This document shows, in pieces, positions 54,747 through 62,271 of a DNA stretch of 64,000 nt; the first letter of the stretch is position 1, and the number at the start of each line of letters is the position of its first letter. The DNA lies in the NCBI GenBank assembly GCA_016716265.1, contig JADJWQ010000006.1, forward strand, positions 2,755,501 to 2,819,500. The letters run 5' to 3'. The translations under genes were made by a program, and so were the position numbers. This DNA comes from Planctomycetota bacterium. GTDB taxonomy: Bacteria > Planctomycetota > UBA1135 > UBA2386. The notes beneath the pieces are model-generated. The model was not told the origin of the DNA, ran no database searches, and was given only the letters and a program-made list of their open reading frames with translations.

Positions 54747-55174
54747 CCGCCGGCGTGCACACCCTGTTCGGCGCGGTGAGCGCCACCGTCGTGGCCGGCG
54801 CACTGATCTGGGGTCTGGTCCTCACCGGCATGCCGCACCAGCGCCGCGTCGAGCGCTTCGACGAGCAGCGCCTGAGCGACCTGCAGCACATCCAGGCCGA
54901 GATCCAGGCCCTCTGCCACGACCCGGAGCGACCCGAGATCCTGAAGCAGCCGCTGCCGCAGTCGCTGGCCGAGCTCGCGGAACGCGCGCGGCAATGGCGG
55001 ATCGACTGGCACGATCCGGTGACGGACGCGCCCTACGGCTACGTCGTCACGGGCCCCTCCACCTACGAGCTCACCGCGACCTTCGCGCTGCCGCGGGCCG
55101 CCGGTCGCGCGGTGTTCTGGGACCACCCGGCCGGCACGCACACGTTCCGGATCGACGTGCTCGATCCGCCGTGA
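54743..55174 (+). CDS. Single-pass membrane protein, DUF5671 partner
   Basis: 143 residues from the ATG at 54743, which overlaps the preceding stop. One N-terminal membrane helix (LFGAVSATVVAGALIWGLVL) is followed by a soluble domain with RLSDLQHIQAEIQALCHDPE, APYGYVVTGPSTYELTATF and GTHTFRIDV. I do not recognise an enzymatic motif. The layout resembles pilin-like or pseudopilin-shaped proteins with a helix and a small beta domain, but there is no prepilin cleavage site. The overlap with DUF5671 implies that the two act together in the membrane. Confidence 0.8.
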   Translation: MTAGVHTLFGAVSATVVAGALIWGLVLTGMPHQRRVERFDEQRLSDLQHIQAEIQALCHDPERPEILKQPLPQSLAELAERARQWRIDWHDPVTDAPYGYVVTGPSTYELTATFALPRAAGRAVFWDHPAGTHTFRIDVLDPP

Positions 55175-55235
55175 GCGCCGGGCACGGTCGCTCGCGCGAC
55201 GAACGGCTGACGCCGGGCACTCGCGCCCGTCCGGT

Positions 55236-55241
55236 TAGCAT
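55236..55241 (+). promoter_or_regulatory. Candidate -10 element of the DUF1801 gene
   Basis: TAGCAT ends 8 nt before the ATG at 55250, which would make the mRNA leaderless. The surrounding string GTTAGCATGCGGCGC is close to the one before 54111. Confidence 0.4.
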
Positions 55242-55249
55242 GCGGCGCC

Positions 55250-55645
55250 ATGCACGAGGACATCTGCAACTACAACGCGGCCCAGGACCCGGAGCGCGGG
55301 GCGACCTGCGCCAAGCTCGCCACGGAGATCGACGCGGTGCTGCACGAGGCCGAGAGCAAGATCTGGCACCGCGGACCGGTGTGGTTCCTCGACGGCAACC
55401 CGATCGTCGGCTACCAGGTGCGCAAGCAGTCCGTGTGCCTGCTGTTCTGGAGCGGGCAGTCGTTCGACGAGCCGGGACTCGAGCCCGAGGGCAAGTTCCA
55501 GGCGGCGGAGACGCACTATGAACGCGCCGCGGAGATCCGCGTCACCCACCTGCGGCGCTGGCTGAAGAAGGCCCGCAGGATCCAGTGGGACTACAAGAAC
55601 CTCGCGAAGCGGCGCGGCGTGCTCGAGAAGCTCGGCGACTGGTAG
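55250..55645 (+). CDS. DUF1801 (YdhG-like) small protein
   Basis: 131 residues, cytoplasmic. The segment AVLHEAESKIWHRGPVWFLD followed by NPIVGYQVRKQSVCLLFWSG matches the DUF1801 fold, a small alpha/beta domain seen in the frataxin-like YdhG and related proteins. The C-terminal part (RVTHLRRWLKKARRIQWDYK) is helical and basic. No metal ligand set can be assigned with confidence; binding or chaperone roles are known for only a few relatives. It stands alone, with its own candidate promoter. Confidence 0.8.
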   Translation: MHEDICNYNAAQDPERGATCAKLATEIDAVLHEAESKIWHRGPVWFLDGNPIVGYQVRKQSVCLLFWSGQSFDEPGLEPEGKFQAAETHYERAAEIRVTHLRRWLKKARRIQWDYKNLAKRRGVLEKLGDW

Positions 55646-55764
55646 GCCCACGCGGCGGAGGAACGTGACGGAACCACCAGCGCCGCGCGCTACCGTGTCG
55701 GAGGCGGGCCCGCTCCGAGCCGGAGGACCGAGGGCCGCGCCCCGACCAGACCAGAGGACGCGCC

Positions 55765-56967
55765 ATGCTCACCGTCACCAAGGACCGCATGCTCCCCTGC
55801 ACCGTCACCGGCTCGTGGCCGCGCCCGCGGTGGTTCGACGTCAGCATGTGGGGCCGGCCGCTCGACACCTGCATGATGGACGTGCGCTTCCGCGAGAAGT
55901 ACGTCGATGCGCTCGCGACGTTGATCAGCGACGAGGAGCGCGCCGGGCTCGACATCCTGACGCACGGCGACTTCCACTGCGACGACGACATGGCGGGTCG
56001 TTCATGGCACCACTACCCGCTGCAACGCTGGGCGGGCTTCGACGGTGACCACCTGCAGTCCGAGGAGACGCGCTCGCCGTGGCTGCGCTATCCGCCCGGC
56101 ACGCTTCTGAACGAGATCTACACCGGCTGGCGGTGGCCACGCGTCGTCGGCAAGATCGAGCACCGGCCGCTCGACTATCCGAAGATCTGGCGACTCGCGC
56201 AGTCGAAGACCAGCAAGCCGGTGCGCTTCGGGACGTGCTGCTCGCAGGTGATGGGGCTGTTCCTCGACCGCCACACGGATGCCTACGCGGACGACCGCGA
56301 GGTGATCTGGGACATGGCGGTCGCGATGAACACCGAGCTGAAGGCGCTGCGCGACGCCGGCTGCAGGTGCATCCAGATCGAGGAGCCCACGCTGCACTTC
56401 TGGGCGAACACCTATGGCGCGAACAGCGACGAGGTGAAGTTCATGGTCGAGGCCTACAACCGCGAGGTCGAAGGCCTCGACGACGTCGAGATCTGGATCC
56501 ACACGTGCTGGGGCAATCCGAACATGCAGCGCGTGATCGAGAACGACAGCTACCGCGAGTCGTTCGAACTCTACCTGCACGCATTGCGCGGCGACGTCTG
56601 GACGGTCGAGATGACCGACCGCGGCTTCCGCGAGATCGAGCTGTTCGGGTCGCTGAAGGGCAAGCTGCCGAAGAAGATCTGCGTCGGCGTCTCCAGCCAC
56701 CGCTCATTGCAGGTCGACCGCCCCGAGGACGTCGCCGGCCGCATCCGCAAGGCGCTCGAGCACGTCGCCCCCGAGCAGCTCGTGATCTCGAGCGACTGCG
56801 GCTTCGGTCGCCAGGGCTGCAATCGCGAGATCGCGTTCTTCAAGGCCGCCGCGATCGCGCAGGGCACCAACATCGTCCGGCGGGAGCTCGGCATCGAGAC
56901 GACCGCCGTGCCCGCGGCCGACCCGATGCTGCAGACCGACATCGTGCCGAAGTCGGCCCGCCGCTGA
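55765..56967 (+). CDS. Zinc-dependent methyltransferase of the MetE / CoM-transferase family
   Basis: 400 residues from the ATG at 55765, with AGAGGA upstream. It corresponds to the C-terminal catalytic barrel of cobalamin-independent methionine synthase and is about half the length of full MetE. The zinc ligands are all seen: H246 and C248 in WIHTCWGN, E282 in TVEMTDRG and C345 in SSDCGFG. The opening TVTGSWPRPRW is the usual family start. Free-standing proteins of this kind include MetE-core methionine synthases and epoxyalkane:coenzyme M transferases; EEPTLHFW also fits. The thiol substrate cannot be decided from sequence. The gene is monocistronic and followed by a hairpin. Confidence 0.85.
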   Translation: MLTVTKDRMLPCTVTGSWPRPRWFDVSMWGRPLDTCMMDVRFREKYVDALATLISDEERAGLDILTHGDFHCDDDMAGRSWHHYPLQRWAGFDGDHLQSEETRSPWLRYPPGTLLNEIYTGWRWPRVVGKIEHRPLDYPKIWRLAQSKTSKPVRFGTCCSQVMGLFLDRHTDAYADDREVIWDMAVAMNTELKALRDAGCRCIQIEEPTLHFWANTYGANSDEVKFMVEAYNREVEGLDDVEIWIHTCWGNPNMQRVIENDSYRESFELYLHALRGDVWTVEMTDRGFREIELFGSLKGKLPKKICVGVSSHRSLQVDRPEDVAGRIRKALEHVAPEQLVISSDCGFGRQGCNREIAFFKAAAIAQGTNIVRRELGIETTAVPAADPMLQTDIVPKSARR

Positions 56968-56968
56968 T

Positions 56969-56988
56969 TCGCGCGACGGGTCGCGCGA
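56969..56988 (+). terminator. Hairpin between convergent MetE-like and esterase genes
   Basis: TCGCGCGA (56969-56976) and TCGCGCGA (56981-56988) are self-complementary and form an 8-bp stem with a CGGG loop, 2 nt after the stop at 56967. It may end transcription from both sides. Confidence 0.5.
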
Positions 56989-57031
56989 GCCGGCCGCGCC
57001 CGCGCCGCTGGTTGGGTCAGCGCCGGCGCCG

Positions 57032-58915
57032 TCAGCGCCGGTTGGCCTCGATGAACTGCTCCGCCTCGTAGAGGCGCCGGCGGAGGTCCTCCTCGCGCAG
57101 CACCTGCTGGATGTAGCCGCGCTGGGCGCGATCCGGAGCCGTCTCGCGGCCAGCGAGCACGCCGAGCGGCACCTCCTCCATCCGCCAGTCGTCGCTGCGC
57201 TGGGTGGCGAACGGCAGGTCCTTGTTGCCGATGGCCTGCAGGTTGGCCAGCGGATTGCGACCCCAGGCGTAGCGATAGTGGATGGGCGCGGGCACCAGCG
57301 GGCTCGTCAACACGAGCCGCTTCCGGTCGAGGCGCGGCCGGCCGCGATCGTCCGTTCCGACCTCCAGATACGCGACGGTCGCGGGCTGGAACCGGCGGTC
57401 CTCGCCGGCGATCGCGAAACCCTCGATCGCGCCGTCCTCGGGATCGCCGACCTCGGTGTCGAGCTCGAGCACGATGGCGCCATCCGTCACCTGCATGCTC
57501 ACGAGCATCGGCGGCTTCCACTCGAGCTGCCGCCCCATGCCGTACAGCGTCGCGAGCGCCCAGCGCGCGATCCGCTCGCCTGCGGGAATCTTGAGCTGGG
57601 GGTGGTACCAGCGCCGCCGCAGATCGTACGTGCTGACGAAGCCGATGTTCCGGTCGCCGGCGCGATACGCATCGAGGAACGTCTGGTACTGCGCCTCCCG
57701 GATGTAGATGCCGGCGTTGAACATGTACTCGACGTAGTTGTCCCGCGTTTGTGGGTAGCCGTCGGTGCACAGCGAGAGGATGCCGAAGGGCAGCTCGGGA
57801 TTGGCGAATGCCTCACGCCATGCAGCGATCATGTGCGGGAAGATCGCACGGTACGCGTCGGTCCCGGCAGAGCCGTTGAACGCGTTGTTGTAGCCCTGGT
57901 GGAAGATGACGCCCTTGACCGACAGCCCCACGAGCGGAGCGATCATCCCGGCGTAGCAATGACCCGGGTGGTTGTGGTCGCCGATCGGTCCGGGTCGGAG
58001 GTCGCCAGGCACCTCCTTCAGGTTGTCGGGGATCGGCTTGCCCTCCTTCTCGAGGCTCTCGACCTGCTGCCGATGCCGCACGATCCGCTGGTCCAGGTCG
58101 GCCTGCGGGTCCCACGCCGCGACCCGCGCGTCCCACTCGGCCAGCTCCTGCCTGACGGTCCCGCTGTCGACCGCGCGCAGCACGGACAGCGGAGTCCAGG
58201 TCTCGACCGTCGTCCCACCGCGCGATGCGTCGATCACCCCGATCGGCACGCGGCTGGCCATGTGCAGGCGGCGTGCGAAGACATAGCCGATCGCGGAGAG
58301 CTCGGTGACCGTCTCGGGAGTGCAGATCTCCCAATCACCCTTGCGGAAGTGGCGCCCGAACCAGTCGCTCCATTCGAACAGGCGCGCGAAGCCCCGCCGC
58401 GGCTCGGGTCCCTGGCCGTACGGAACCGTCAGGATGCGGATCTCCGGGAAGTTGGCGGAGACGATCTCGAGGTTGCCGTTCTCGACCTGGCGGATCGGGA
58501 ACTCCATGTTGCTCTGGCCGCCGAGCACCCAGACGTCGCCGACCAGGATGTTCTCGAGCGTCAGCGTCTCGCTGCGGCCCCGCACCGTCAGCGTCTGCGG
58601 CGACGCGTTCGCCGGCACGGCGCTGAGCGTCACCCGCCAGCCGCGATCCGGGCCCGCGGCGGTGGCCTGCTCGTCGTCGCCGAACCGCACCGTGACCGAC
58701 TCGCCGGGCTCGGCCCAGCCCCAGATCCGGATCGGAGCATCCCGCTGCAGCACCATGTCGGTCTGGAACAGGTTGCTGACGCAGAGCCCCGCGCCGATCG
58801 CCGGCACGTCGACGACGTCCTCGCGGGGCATCTGCTGTGCGCGTGCCGCAGGGAGGAGCGCGGCGATGGTGGCGAGTGACGGGACCAGGAGCTTCGCGAG
58901 TCGGGAGCGTGTCAT
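57032..58915 (-). CDS. Secreted sialate O-acetylesterase-like enzyme
   Basis: 627 residues from the ATG at 58915 with GGAGG upstream. The signal peptide is KLLVPSLATIAALLPAARAQ. An N-terminal beta domain (LFQTDMVLQRDAPIRIWGWA) precedes the catalytic SGNH part with GDVWVLGGQSNMEFP (S135 the nucleophile). VIDASRGGTTVETW follows, and the end carries NPLANLQAIGNKDLPFATQ, as in sialate O-acetylesterases. The QGE block usual in the family reads HQGYNN, with Tyr in place of Glu, so activity or specificity may differ. The enzyme is expected to deacetylate acetylated sugars outside the cytoplasm. It converges with the MetE-like gene. Together with the sulfatase and the lipoprotein esterase it suggests use of decorated polysaccharides. 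Confidence 0.9.
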   Translation of the reverse strand: MTRSRLAKLLVPSLATIAALLPAARAQQMPREDVVDVPAIGAGLCVSNLFQTDMVLQRDAPIRIWGWAEPGESVTVRFGDDEQATAAGPDRGWRVTLSAVPANASPQTLTVRGRSETLTLENILVGDVWVLGGQSNMEFPIRQVENGNLEIVSANFPEIRILTVPYGQGPEPRRGFARLFEWSDWFGRHFRKGDWEICTPETVTELSAIGYVFARRLHMASRVPIGVIDASRGGTTVETWTPLSVLRAVDSGTVRQELAEWDARVAAWDPQADLDQRIVRHRQQVESLEKEGKPIPDNLKEVPGDLRPGPIGDHNHPGHCYAGMIAPLVGLSVKGVIFHQGYNNAFNGSAGTDAYRAIFPHMIAAWREAFANPELPFGILSLCTDGYPQTRDNYVEYMFNAGIYIREAQYQTFLDAYRAGDRNIGFVSTYDLRRRWYHPQLKIPAGERIARWALATLYGMGRQLEWKPPMLVSMQVTDGAIVLELDTEVGDPEDGAIEGFAIAGEDRRFQPATVAYLEVGTDDRGRPRLDRKRLVLTSPLVPAPIHYRYAWGRNPLANLQAIGNKDLPFATQRSDDWRMEEVPLGVLAGRETAPDRAQRGYIQQVLREEDLRRRLYEAEQFIEANRR

Positions 58916-59055
58916 GGGCTGGGAACCTCCGAGGGTGGACGACGAACGATCGGAACCTGCGCGCAACCCCCGAGTCCGCGGGGACCGACACGATCGCGCA
59001 GTCGGGTCTGGTCGCATGATCCACGACGACCGGCCCGCACGGCAGCGCGCGACCG

Positions 59056-59448
59056 TCAATCGGTGGATTCCGTCTTCCGGGCGTGTTCGATCGACGGCCG
59101 GACCTTCAGCACCTGCTCCTTGCGGATCTGCACGGTGCCCGGCTTCGCGCCGCGCGGCTTGGTGACGAAGCGCGCCCGCGTCGCCGACACCGCGACCTGC
59201 CCGCCCGCGCGCAGCTTGCTGTGCCAGGCCGCGATCGCCGCGGCCTGCTCGAGCACGGCGCGGCCGGGCTCGCGGTCGTCGACGCGCAGCACGACGTGGC
59301 TGCCTGGATGACCACGGACGTGGAACCACCAGTCGTTCGCGCGGGCCAGCTTGATGCTCAGTCGATCGTTGTCGAGGTCGGTGCGGCCGACGAGGACGAG
59401 CCAGCCGTCGTCGAGCTCGTACTGCCAAAGCTGCGGGGCGTCGCGCAT
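59056..59448 (-). CDS. Stand-alone NFACT-R (DUF814) RNA-binding domain protein
   Basis: 130 residues from the ATG at 59448. The sequence matches the C-terminal NFACT-R domain of RqcH/FbpA-type proteins. It has ARANDWWFHVRGHPGSHVVL with the characteristic D-W-F-H-R-G-P-G-S-H pattern, then LEQAAAIAAWHSKLRAGGQV, AVSATRARFVTKPRGAKPG and VQIRKEQVLKV. In full RqcH this part binds tRNA and the ribosome during rescue of stalled ribosomes. Here it is free-standing. The same frame stays open upstream, and an ATG at 59775 would add 109 residues whose first ~80 have coding-like base composition but no recognised domain, so the true start is not settled. TACACC 8 nt before 59448 fits the leader-poor pattern of neighbours. 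Confidence 0.8.
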   Translation of the reverse strand: MRDAPQLWQYELDDGWLVLVGRTDLDNDRLSIKLARANDWWFHVRGHPGSHVVLRVDDREPGRAVLEQAAAIAAWHSKLRAGGQVAVSATRARFVTKPRGAKPGTVQIRKEQVLKVRPSIEHARKTESTD

Positions 59449-59909
59449 GGCTCGACGGTGTACCGCGGATCGCGGCGGCCGTCGCCCGGCCGTCGTCGCT
59501 ACCGGCGCAGCGTCCGCGCCGGGCCCGGCGCCGCGCTTCAGCGCAGAGCCACGGTGCGACGGGATCGAGGGCCAGCCGGACCGCACCGGTGCGCCGCCGC
59601 GCGTGACCGTCGCGACGAGTTGCGCCCACGGGCACGCGAGCCAGCTCCGCTCCGCGGCGAACTCGCGTACGAGCATGGCCGGCAGGCGGTCGCGCAGCTC
59701 ATCGCCGCGGCCATCGCGGGCGTCTTGCAGCGCGAGGGCGAGGAGCGGGTTGCGGAGCGGTTCGGTCGTGCCCATCGTGCCGGTCCGGTCCGGCTCGGCC
59801 ATACCGGCCGAGGCAGGATCGCGGTCGCCGGGTCGCGGTGGCGCTGGATTTCCTGCGTCCGCCGGCACCGCCCGCGACTCTCTGCAGTCGACACGCCGCG
59901 GAGCCCACC
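59449..59909 (-). other. 461-bp region between NFACT-R and sigma genes
   Basis: No gene is supported with confidence. On the minus strand the NFACT-R frame remains open to ATG 59775 and beyond, with high third-position GC between about 59530 and 59780 (LLALALQDARDGRGDELRDR). This part may be coding, or a decayed gene. The plus strand should hold the promoter of the disrupted sigma gene. Confidence 0.4.
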
Positions 59910-60468
59910 GTGCAACGACCTGCGATCGACAGCCCCGACACCTCGGCCGCAGCCACCGGCGGGCCCGACGACAGCGATCTCGAGCGGCTGCTCCTCGCGC
60001 ACATGGCACCGCTGTGGCGCTACCTGCGCTGCCTCGGCTGTCAGCCCGCCGAGGCGGACGACCTCGCGCAGGAGACCTTCGTCGCGGCGCTCGCGCATGG
60101 CGTCGAACGCCTCCCGCGCGCACGGGCGCGCGGCTGGCTGCGCACCGTCGCACGCAACGCGTGGCGGTGAACTCGCGCGCCAGCGGCGATGCCCCGAGGT
60201 CGGTCTGGACGCCGCCGACGCCGCCTGGGAGCGGTTGGTCCCCGACGACGACGGCCGCGCGACATTGGCGGCGCTCGATGCCTGCCTCGGGCAACTGAGC
60301 AGCCGCGCGCGACACGTGCTGCACCTGCGGTTCGCGGAGCGCGCCGACCGCGACACGATCGCCCGTCGACTCGGCGTCGGCACGCTCGCAGTCAAGAGCA
60401 TCCTGTCGCGCAGCTACGCCGCGCTGCGCGCCTGTATCGAGCGGAGGCTCGCCGATGACCGATCCTGA
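59910..60468 (+). pseudogene. ECF sigma factor gene broken by a frameshift
   Basis: From the GTG at 59910 the frame encodes sigma region 2 (LERLLLAHMAPLWRYLRCLG, then AEADDLAQETFVAAL and LRTVARNAWR) and then meets a TGA at 60168-60170. Region 4 follows in another frame: ELARQRRCPEVGLD, LDACLGQLSSRARHVLHLRF and TIARRLGVGTLAVKSILSRS, ending at the TGA at 60466-60468. The total length is one base more than a multiple of three, so either one base is extra or two are lost near 60168. Repaired, the protein has ~185 residues and a normal ECF layout. An in-frame GTG at 59838 would give a longer N-terminus. The downstream small gene overlaps its end, as is common for sigma/anti-sigma pairs. Confidence 0.8.
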
Positions 60469-60919
60469 CCGTGCCGCAGACCAGGTGCTCGAGGCACTGC
60501 TCGGCGAGCGCCTCGGCGACAGCATCCCCCCAGACCTCCGCGCACGCGTCGCCACCGCCGTGGCTCGCGCGCGATCCTGCCCCCCCGACGATCCGATCCA
60601 CGACTCCCGGATCCACGACTCCCGGATCCACGACTTCGACGACGACACCATGGACCAGCACCTCGAGACCGTCCCCCCCCTCCGAAGACACCGCCGAGTC
60701 GTTCGTGGCCGCCGGCCGCGGGCGCGACCGGGGCCTGCTCGGCCAGTTCGCCAGCTTCATGGGCGAGAACCGCAAGTGGTGGCTGACGCCGTTTCTGATC
60801 GTGTTCGGCGCGCTCGGCCTGCTGCTCGCGCTCGGCGCGACCGGCGCTGCGCCGTTCATCTACACGCTGTTCTGATTGGCCCGCGCGGACACTCCCGGCG
60901 GGCGCGCGGCGAGCGATGA
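60455..60919 (+). CDS. Small anti-sigma-like protein, frame lost after a C-run
   Basis: The ATG at 60455 overlaps the sigma gene by 14 nt. The first ~45 residues (ADQVLEALLGERLGDSIPPD, LRARVATAVARA) resemble the helical N-terminus of proteins encoded after planctomycetal ECF sigma genes. Then comes IHDSRIHDSRIHDFDDD, encoded by a 15-bp tandem repeat. After the C8 run at 60673-60680 the translation becomes Arg-rich and meaningless up to 60919. Removing one C would join this frame to the DUF5989 sequence and give a 139-residue protein ending FIYTLF. It is therefore either the front half of a fused DUF5989 protein or a separate truncated gene whose own end is lost. Confidence 0.5.
   Translation: MTDPDRAADQVLEALLGERLGDSIPPDLRARVATAVARARSCPPDDPIHDSRIHDSRIHDFDDDTMDQHLETVPPLRRHRRVVRGRRPRARPGPARPVRQLHGREPQVVADAVSDRVRRARPAARARRDRRCAVHLHAVLIGPRGHSRRARGER
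60595..60636 (+). repeat. 15-bp tandem repeat
   Basis: The unit gatccacgactcccg occurs at 60595-60609 and 60610-60624 and in part from 60625. It encodes IHDSR-IHDSR-IHDF. It may mark slippage in a region that also holds runs of seven and eight C. Confidence 0.85.
60651..60875 (+). CDS. DUF5989 membrane protein, possibly frameshifted start
   Basis: The C-terminal part FASFMGENRKWWLTPFLIVF followed by GALGLLLALGATGAAPFIYT matches DUF5989, a ~50-residue single-helix membrane family that ends FIYTLF. It is often encoded with SxtJ-type and carbamoyl-transferase genes in polysaccharide or secondary-metabolite clusters. From the ATG at 60651 (MDQHLETVPP) one extra C in the C8 run at 60673-60680 separates the start from the domain. 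Without repair, translation could begin at the GTG at 60705 and give 56 residues, which is the usual family length. It precedes the CDP-sugar operon by ~135 bp, a fitting context. Confidence 0.7.
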   Translation, partial: WTSTSRPSPPSEDTAESFVAAGRGRDRGLLGQFASFMGENRKWWLTPFLIVFGALGLLLALGATGAAPFIYTLF

Positions 60920-60942
60920 CTGTCGCGCCGCTGGCCGACCGA

Positions 60943-60948
60943 TAGCAT
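60943..60948 (+). promoter_or_regulatory. Candidate -10 element of the CDP-sugar operon
   Basis: TAGCAT lies before the glycosyltransferase gene in the string GATAGCATGGCGC, much like the motifs before 54111 and 55250. Ten nt downstream is ATG 60959, which opens an 18-codon frame that ends on the GTGA at 61012. Confidence 0.4.
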
Positions 60949-61011
60949 GGCGCGGCACATGACCGCGACCCCGCAGACCGGACACCACCCGGCGCCGCTC
61001 GGAGCCGAGGC

Positions 61012-62271
61012 GTGAACTCGACGCCTCCCGACCGCGCCGGCCCGCAGCTGTCGCTGGCCATCCCCTGCTACAACGAGCAGGACTCGATCGGCGAGACCGC
61101 GCCGGCGCTGGCCCGCGCGTTCCGCGAGGCCGGCATCGAGCTGGAGCTGATCCTGGTCGACAACGGCTCGACGGACCGCACCGGCGAGATCCTGGACGAG
61201 CTGATCCGCACCGGCCTGCCGGCGCACAAGGTCGCGATCCCGGTCAATCGCGGCTACTCGGCGGGCATCGTCCGCGGTCTCGAAGCGTGCACCGCGCCGA
61301 TCATCGGCTTCGTGCATGCGGACGGTCAGGTGTCGCCGGAGGACACCGTGATGGTGTACCGGCTGCTGGAGAACCGCGAGGAACGCGTGCTGGCCAAGGT
61401 GCGGCGGCGATTCCGGCGCGACAGCTGGCGACGCAAGATCGTCTCGATCGCCTACAACGGGCTGATGCAGGTGCTGTTCGGCTGGCTCGGCGCCATCGAC
61501 ATCAACGGCAGCCCGAAGATGTTCTCGAAGCGGAACTTCGAGCGCATGCAGCTCGACTCGCAGGATTGGTTCCTCGATCCCGAGATCGTCCTGAAGGCCA
61601 AATGGCTCGGGCTGCGCACCATCGAGATCGACGTCGAGGGCCGCTCGCGCCACGGCGGTACGTCGCACGTCCGCGCAGGGACGGTCCTCGAGTTCGTCCG
61701 CAACATCCTCCGTTACCGCTTCGGCTCCCGATTGCGCAGATGGCATCGGAGCCTGCGCAGCGCCGAGGCCTCCGGGGGCAGCTGCGAGGTATCCGCGACG
61801 CCGGCGACCGGCCGGCGGGCAGCCGGGCTCGGCGGCGTGCGCATCGTCGAGCAGTGCCGCTTCGACGATGCCCGCGGCAGCCTGCACAAGGTCCTGTCGG
61901 CAGCGCAGACCGCGACGGGCCTACCGCGCGGCGAGGTCTACGTGACGACGGCGAAGCCGGGCGAGGCCAAGGGCAACCACTACCACGCCCGCATGGGCGA
62001 GTGGTTCGCCGTCGTGCAGGGCGAGGGCGCCGTCGTCGTGTGCGACCCGGCGACCGGCGAACGGCAGCGCATCGAGCTCGGGTCGTCCACACCGCGCTCG
62101 GTCTACGTGCCGCCAGGGCTCGCCCACGCGATCGTCAACGACGGCGACGACGTCCTCGTATGCGTCGCTTGCGCGGAGGCCGAGCACGACCCCGACGACG
62201 TGTTCCCGTTCCCCGTCGTCGGCACTGGCACCGCTCGGCAGGCGGACGCGGACGACGAGCAGAAGACATGA
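61012..62271 (+). CDS. Family 2 glycosyltransferase fused to a cupin domain
   Basis: 419 residues from the GTG at 61012. Residues 12-245 form a GT-A glycosyltransferase with LSLAIPCYNEQDSIGE, LVDNGSTDRTGE (49-60), a HADGQ metal-site segment (102-106) and SRHGGTSHV near the end, as in polyprenyl-phosphate sugar transferases. Residues ~270-400 form a cupin of the WxcM/CapF type, with metal-binding histidines in GNHYHARMGEWF (321-332) and VYVPPGLAHAI. The linker of ~25 residues is low in complexity. Such cupins act as sugar isomerases, epimerases or binding domains; the fusion to GT2 suggests that one protein transfers and modifies or senses a deoxysugar precursor. Its stop overlaps the RfbF start, so it is the head of a CDP-sugar operon. 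Confidence 0.88.
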   Translation: MNSTPPDRAGPQLSLAIPCYNEQDSIGETAPALARAFREAGIELELILVDNGSTDRTGEILDELIRTGLPAHKVAIPVNRGYSAGIVRGLEACTAPIIGFVHADGQVSPEDTVMVYRLLENREERVLAKVRRRFRRDSWRRKIVSIAYNGLMQVLFGWLGAIDINGSPKMFSKRNFERMQLDSQDWFLDPEIVLKAKWLGLRTIEIDVEGRSRHGGTSHVRAGTVLEFVRNILRYRFGSRLRRWHRSLRSAEASGGSCEVSATPATGRRAAGLGGVRIVEQCRFDDARGSLHKVLSAAQTATGLPRGEVYVTTAKPGEAKGNHYHARMGEWFAVVQGEGAVVVCDPATGERQRIELGSSTPRSVYVPPGLAHAIVNDGDDVLVCVACAEAEHDPDDVFPFPVVGTGTARQADADDEQKT

